A stretch of 57,085 nt of DNA, from assembly GCA_015039465.1 (NCBI GenBank), contig MU130547.1:183523-240607 (forward strand). Direction: 5' to 3'. Positions within the stretch are counted from its first letter, which is position 1, and the number at the start of each line of letters is the position of its first letter. Positions 56,333 through 57,085 of the stretch are shown piece after piece. Below the pieces are notes generated by a model that saw only the letters and a program-made list of their open reading frames with translations, did not search any database and had not been told where the DNA came from. Position numbers and translations under genes: made by a program. Source of the stretch: Phlegmacium glaucopus. Its lineage: Eukaryota > Basidiomycota > Agaricomycetes > Agaricales > Cortinariaceae.

Positions 56333-57085
56333 CTCACTTCTACCAAAAGGCAGTTTAAACCCGCACCTGCCTAGCATAGCTCTGCCGTAAAACTTTTTAC
56401 TTAGGTACCGAAACCACTTGATAAAGCCCAGCTATCATACACCTGCTTATAGTTACCCTTAAATTAGCTAACCCTAAGGTTCAGGTTATCAATCCATCGC
56501 TACACGCTCCTACAGAAACTACTATGCCTGGGACTTTCCCACTTTGCTCTAGACGCTAACTGACGCTACGAATCAAACTGCGACCGCTTTAAGCCTATAC
56601 ACTATACGCTTCCCACAAGGACTAGTCTACACTACGCTAGCACCTAGCTACACCTAGTTGCACCATTGCTGACACCCAAAAGCTCTACCACCTATGACTA
56701 CACGACCGAACTGTTATTTTATACCTTGATCGGGGGAGCGCCACCCGAGGTCAACACTCCTTATCAAAGGCCCACACACGCTCATATCCCCCTCAACTGA
56801 GGCAGTTGAAATCACAAGGCTAAACAACTAAACAAATAAAGAACAATAACCAATACAAAAAAGAACAATAACCAATACAAAAAAGAATCAAAAGTACAAC
56901 AAAAACTCACGGAGTCAACAAAACAACAATACAATATATATAAGGAGATGATGTTATATTGATGTCGAAAAATATGGAAATCAAACATCATGACACAAAA
57001 CTTTTACCTATATACCCTTAGATTCTAGGCTCTTGTTTTTGCCTCTCCATTGTTTAAACATACATTCTTACCTGACACATTAAAG
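56333..57085. other. C/A-rich, G-poor sequence, possibly another element's end
   Basis: No gene is seen. The strand is markedly poor in G, with many CTA/CTACAC steps, like the interior of an LTR or untranslated leader. GAACAATAACCAATACAAAA is directly repeated near 56840-56885. The window ends here. Confidence 0.4.

Noticed and set aside
1..57085. tRNA or rRNA genes
   Set aside because: I looked for tRNA T-loop and clover-leaf patterns and rRNA-like sequence and found none I could support by eye.

Overview
The window looks like nuclear DNA from a mushroom-forming basidiomycete (Agaricomycetes). Its genes have many short introns of about 50-60 bp, and the gene families fit that group: F-box proteins, an HSPA12-like Hsp70 expansion and tyrosine-recombinase retroelements. 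No database search was possible; family names rest on motifs and remembered family patterns.

Left part (1-17.2 kb). The first ~775 bases are odd: they make no sense on either strand, but read backwards WITHOUT complementing they give a long, protein-like frame resembling a transposon-linked agaricomycete protein. A gene-poor stretch follows, then four ordinary housekeeping or small genes: an F-box protein (5 exons), the mitochondrial twin-cysteine protein CMC4, a single-pass membrane protein, and acireductone dioxygenase (methionine salvage). A 1.3-kb decayed tandem duplication comes next, one copy carrying an ~85-bp internal inversion. Last is a two-domain ABC ATPase (YDR061W/ModF-like) with a decayed fragment of itself downstream.

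Central part (17.5-30.2 kb). Two head-to-head pairs sit here. In each, a coiled-coil protein on the minus strand shares a ~170-bp intergenic promoter with an HSPA12-like Hsp70 ATPase on the plus strand. A third Hsp70 copy (C) follows without a coiled-coil partner. Copies D and E, plus three truncated pieces of B, continue the array at 44.4-52.35 kb. All five Hsp70 copies keep a CAACGTGG-centred element 90-104 bp upstream of the ATG. B-E use GC-AG introns where A uses GT-AG.

Mobile DNA (30.9-45.5 kb and 52.8-57 kb). The Hsp70 array is split by a decayed tRNA ligase (trl1) gene. That gene is itself interrupted by a young gag-only LTR retrotransposon with near-identical LTRs and a CCAC target duplication. 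A nearly complete DIRS-like element (Gag, RT-RNase H, tyrosine recombinase) follows, then a 915-bp hAT-type non-autonomous element with a perfect 8-bp target duplication. At the right end a second, different DIRS-like element has inserted into a MITE; its RT carries two in-frame TGA codons and is cut off by a truncated copy of the same LTR.

The least explained signals are the mirror-image segment at the left edge and the repeated Hsp70/coiled-coil pairs with their shared promoter element.
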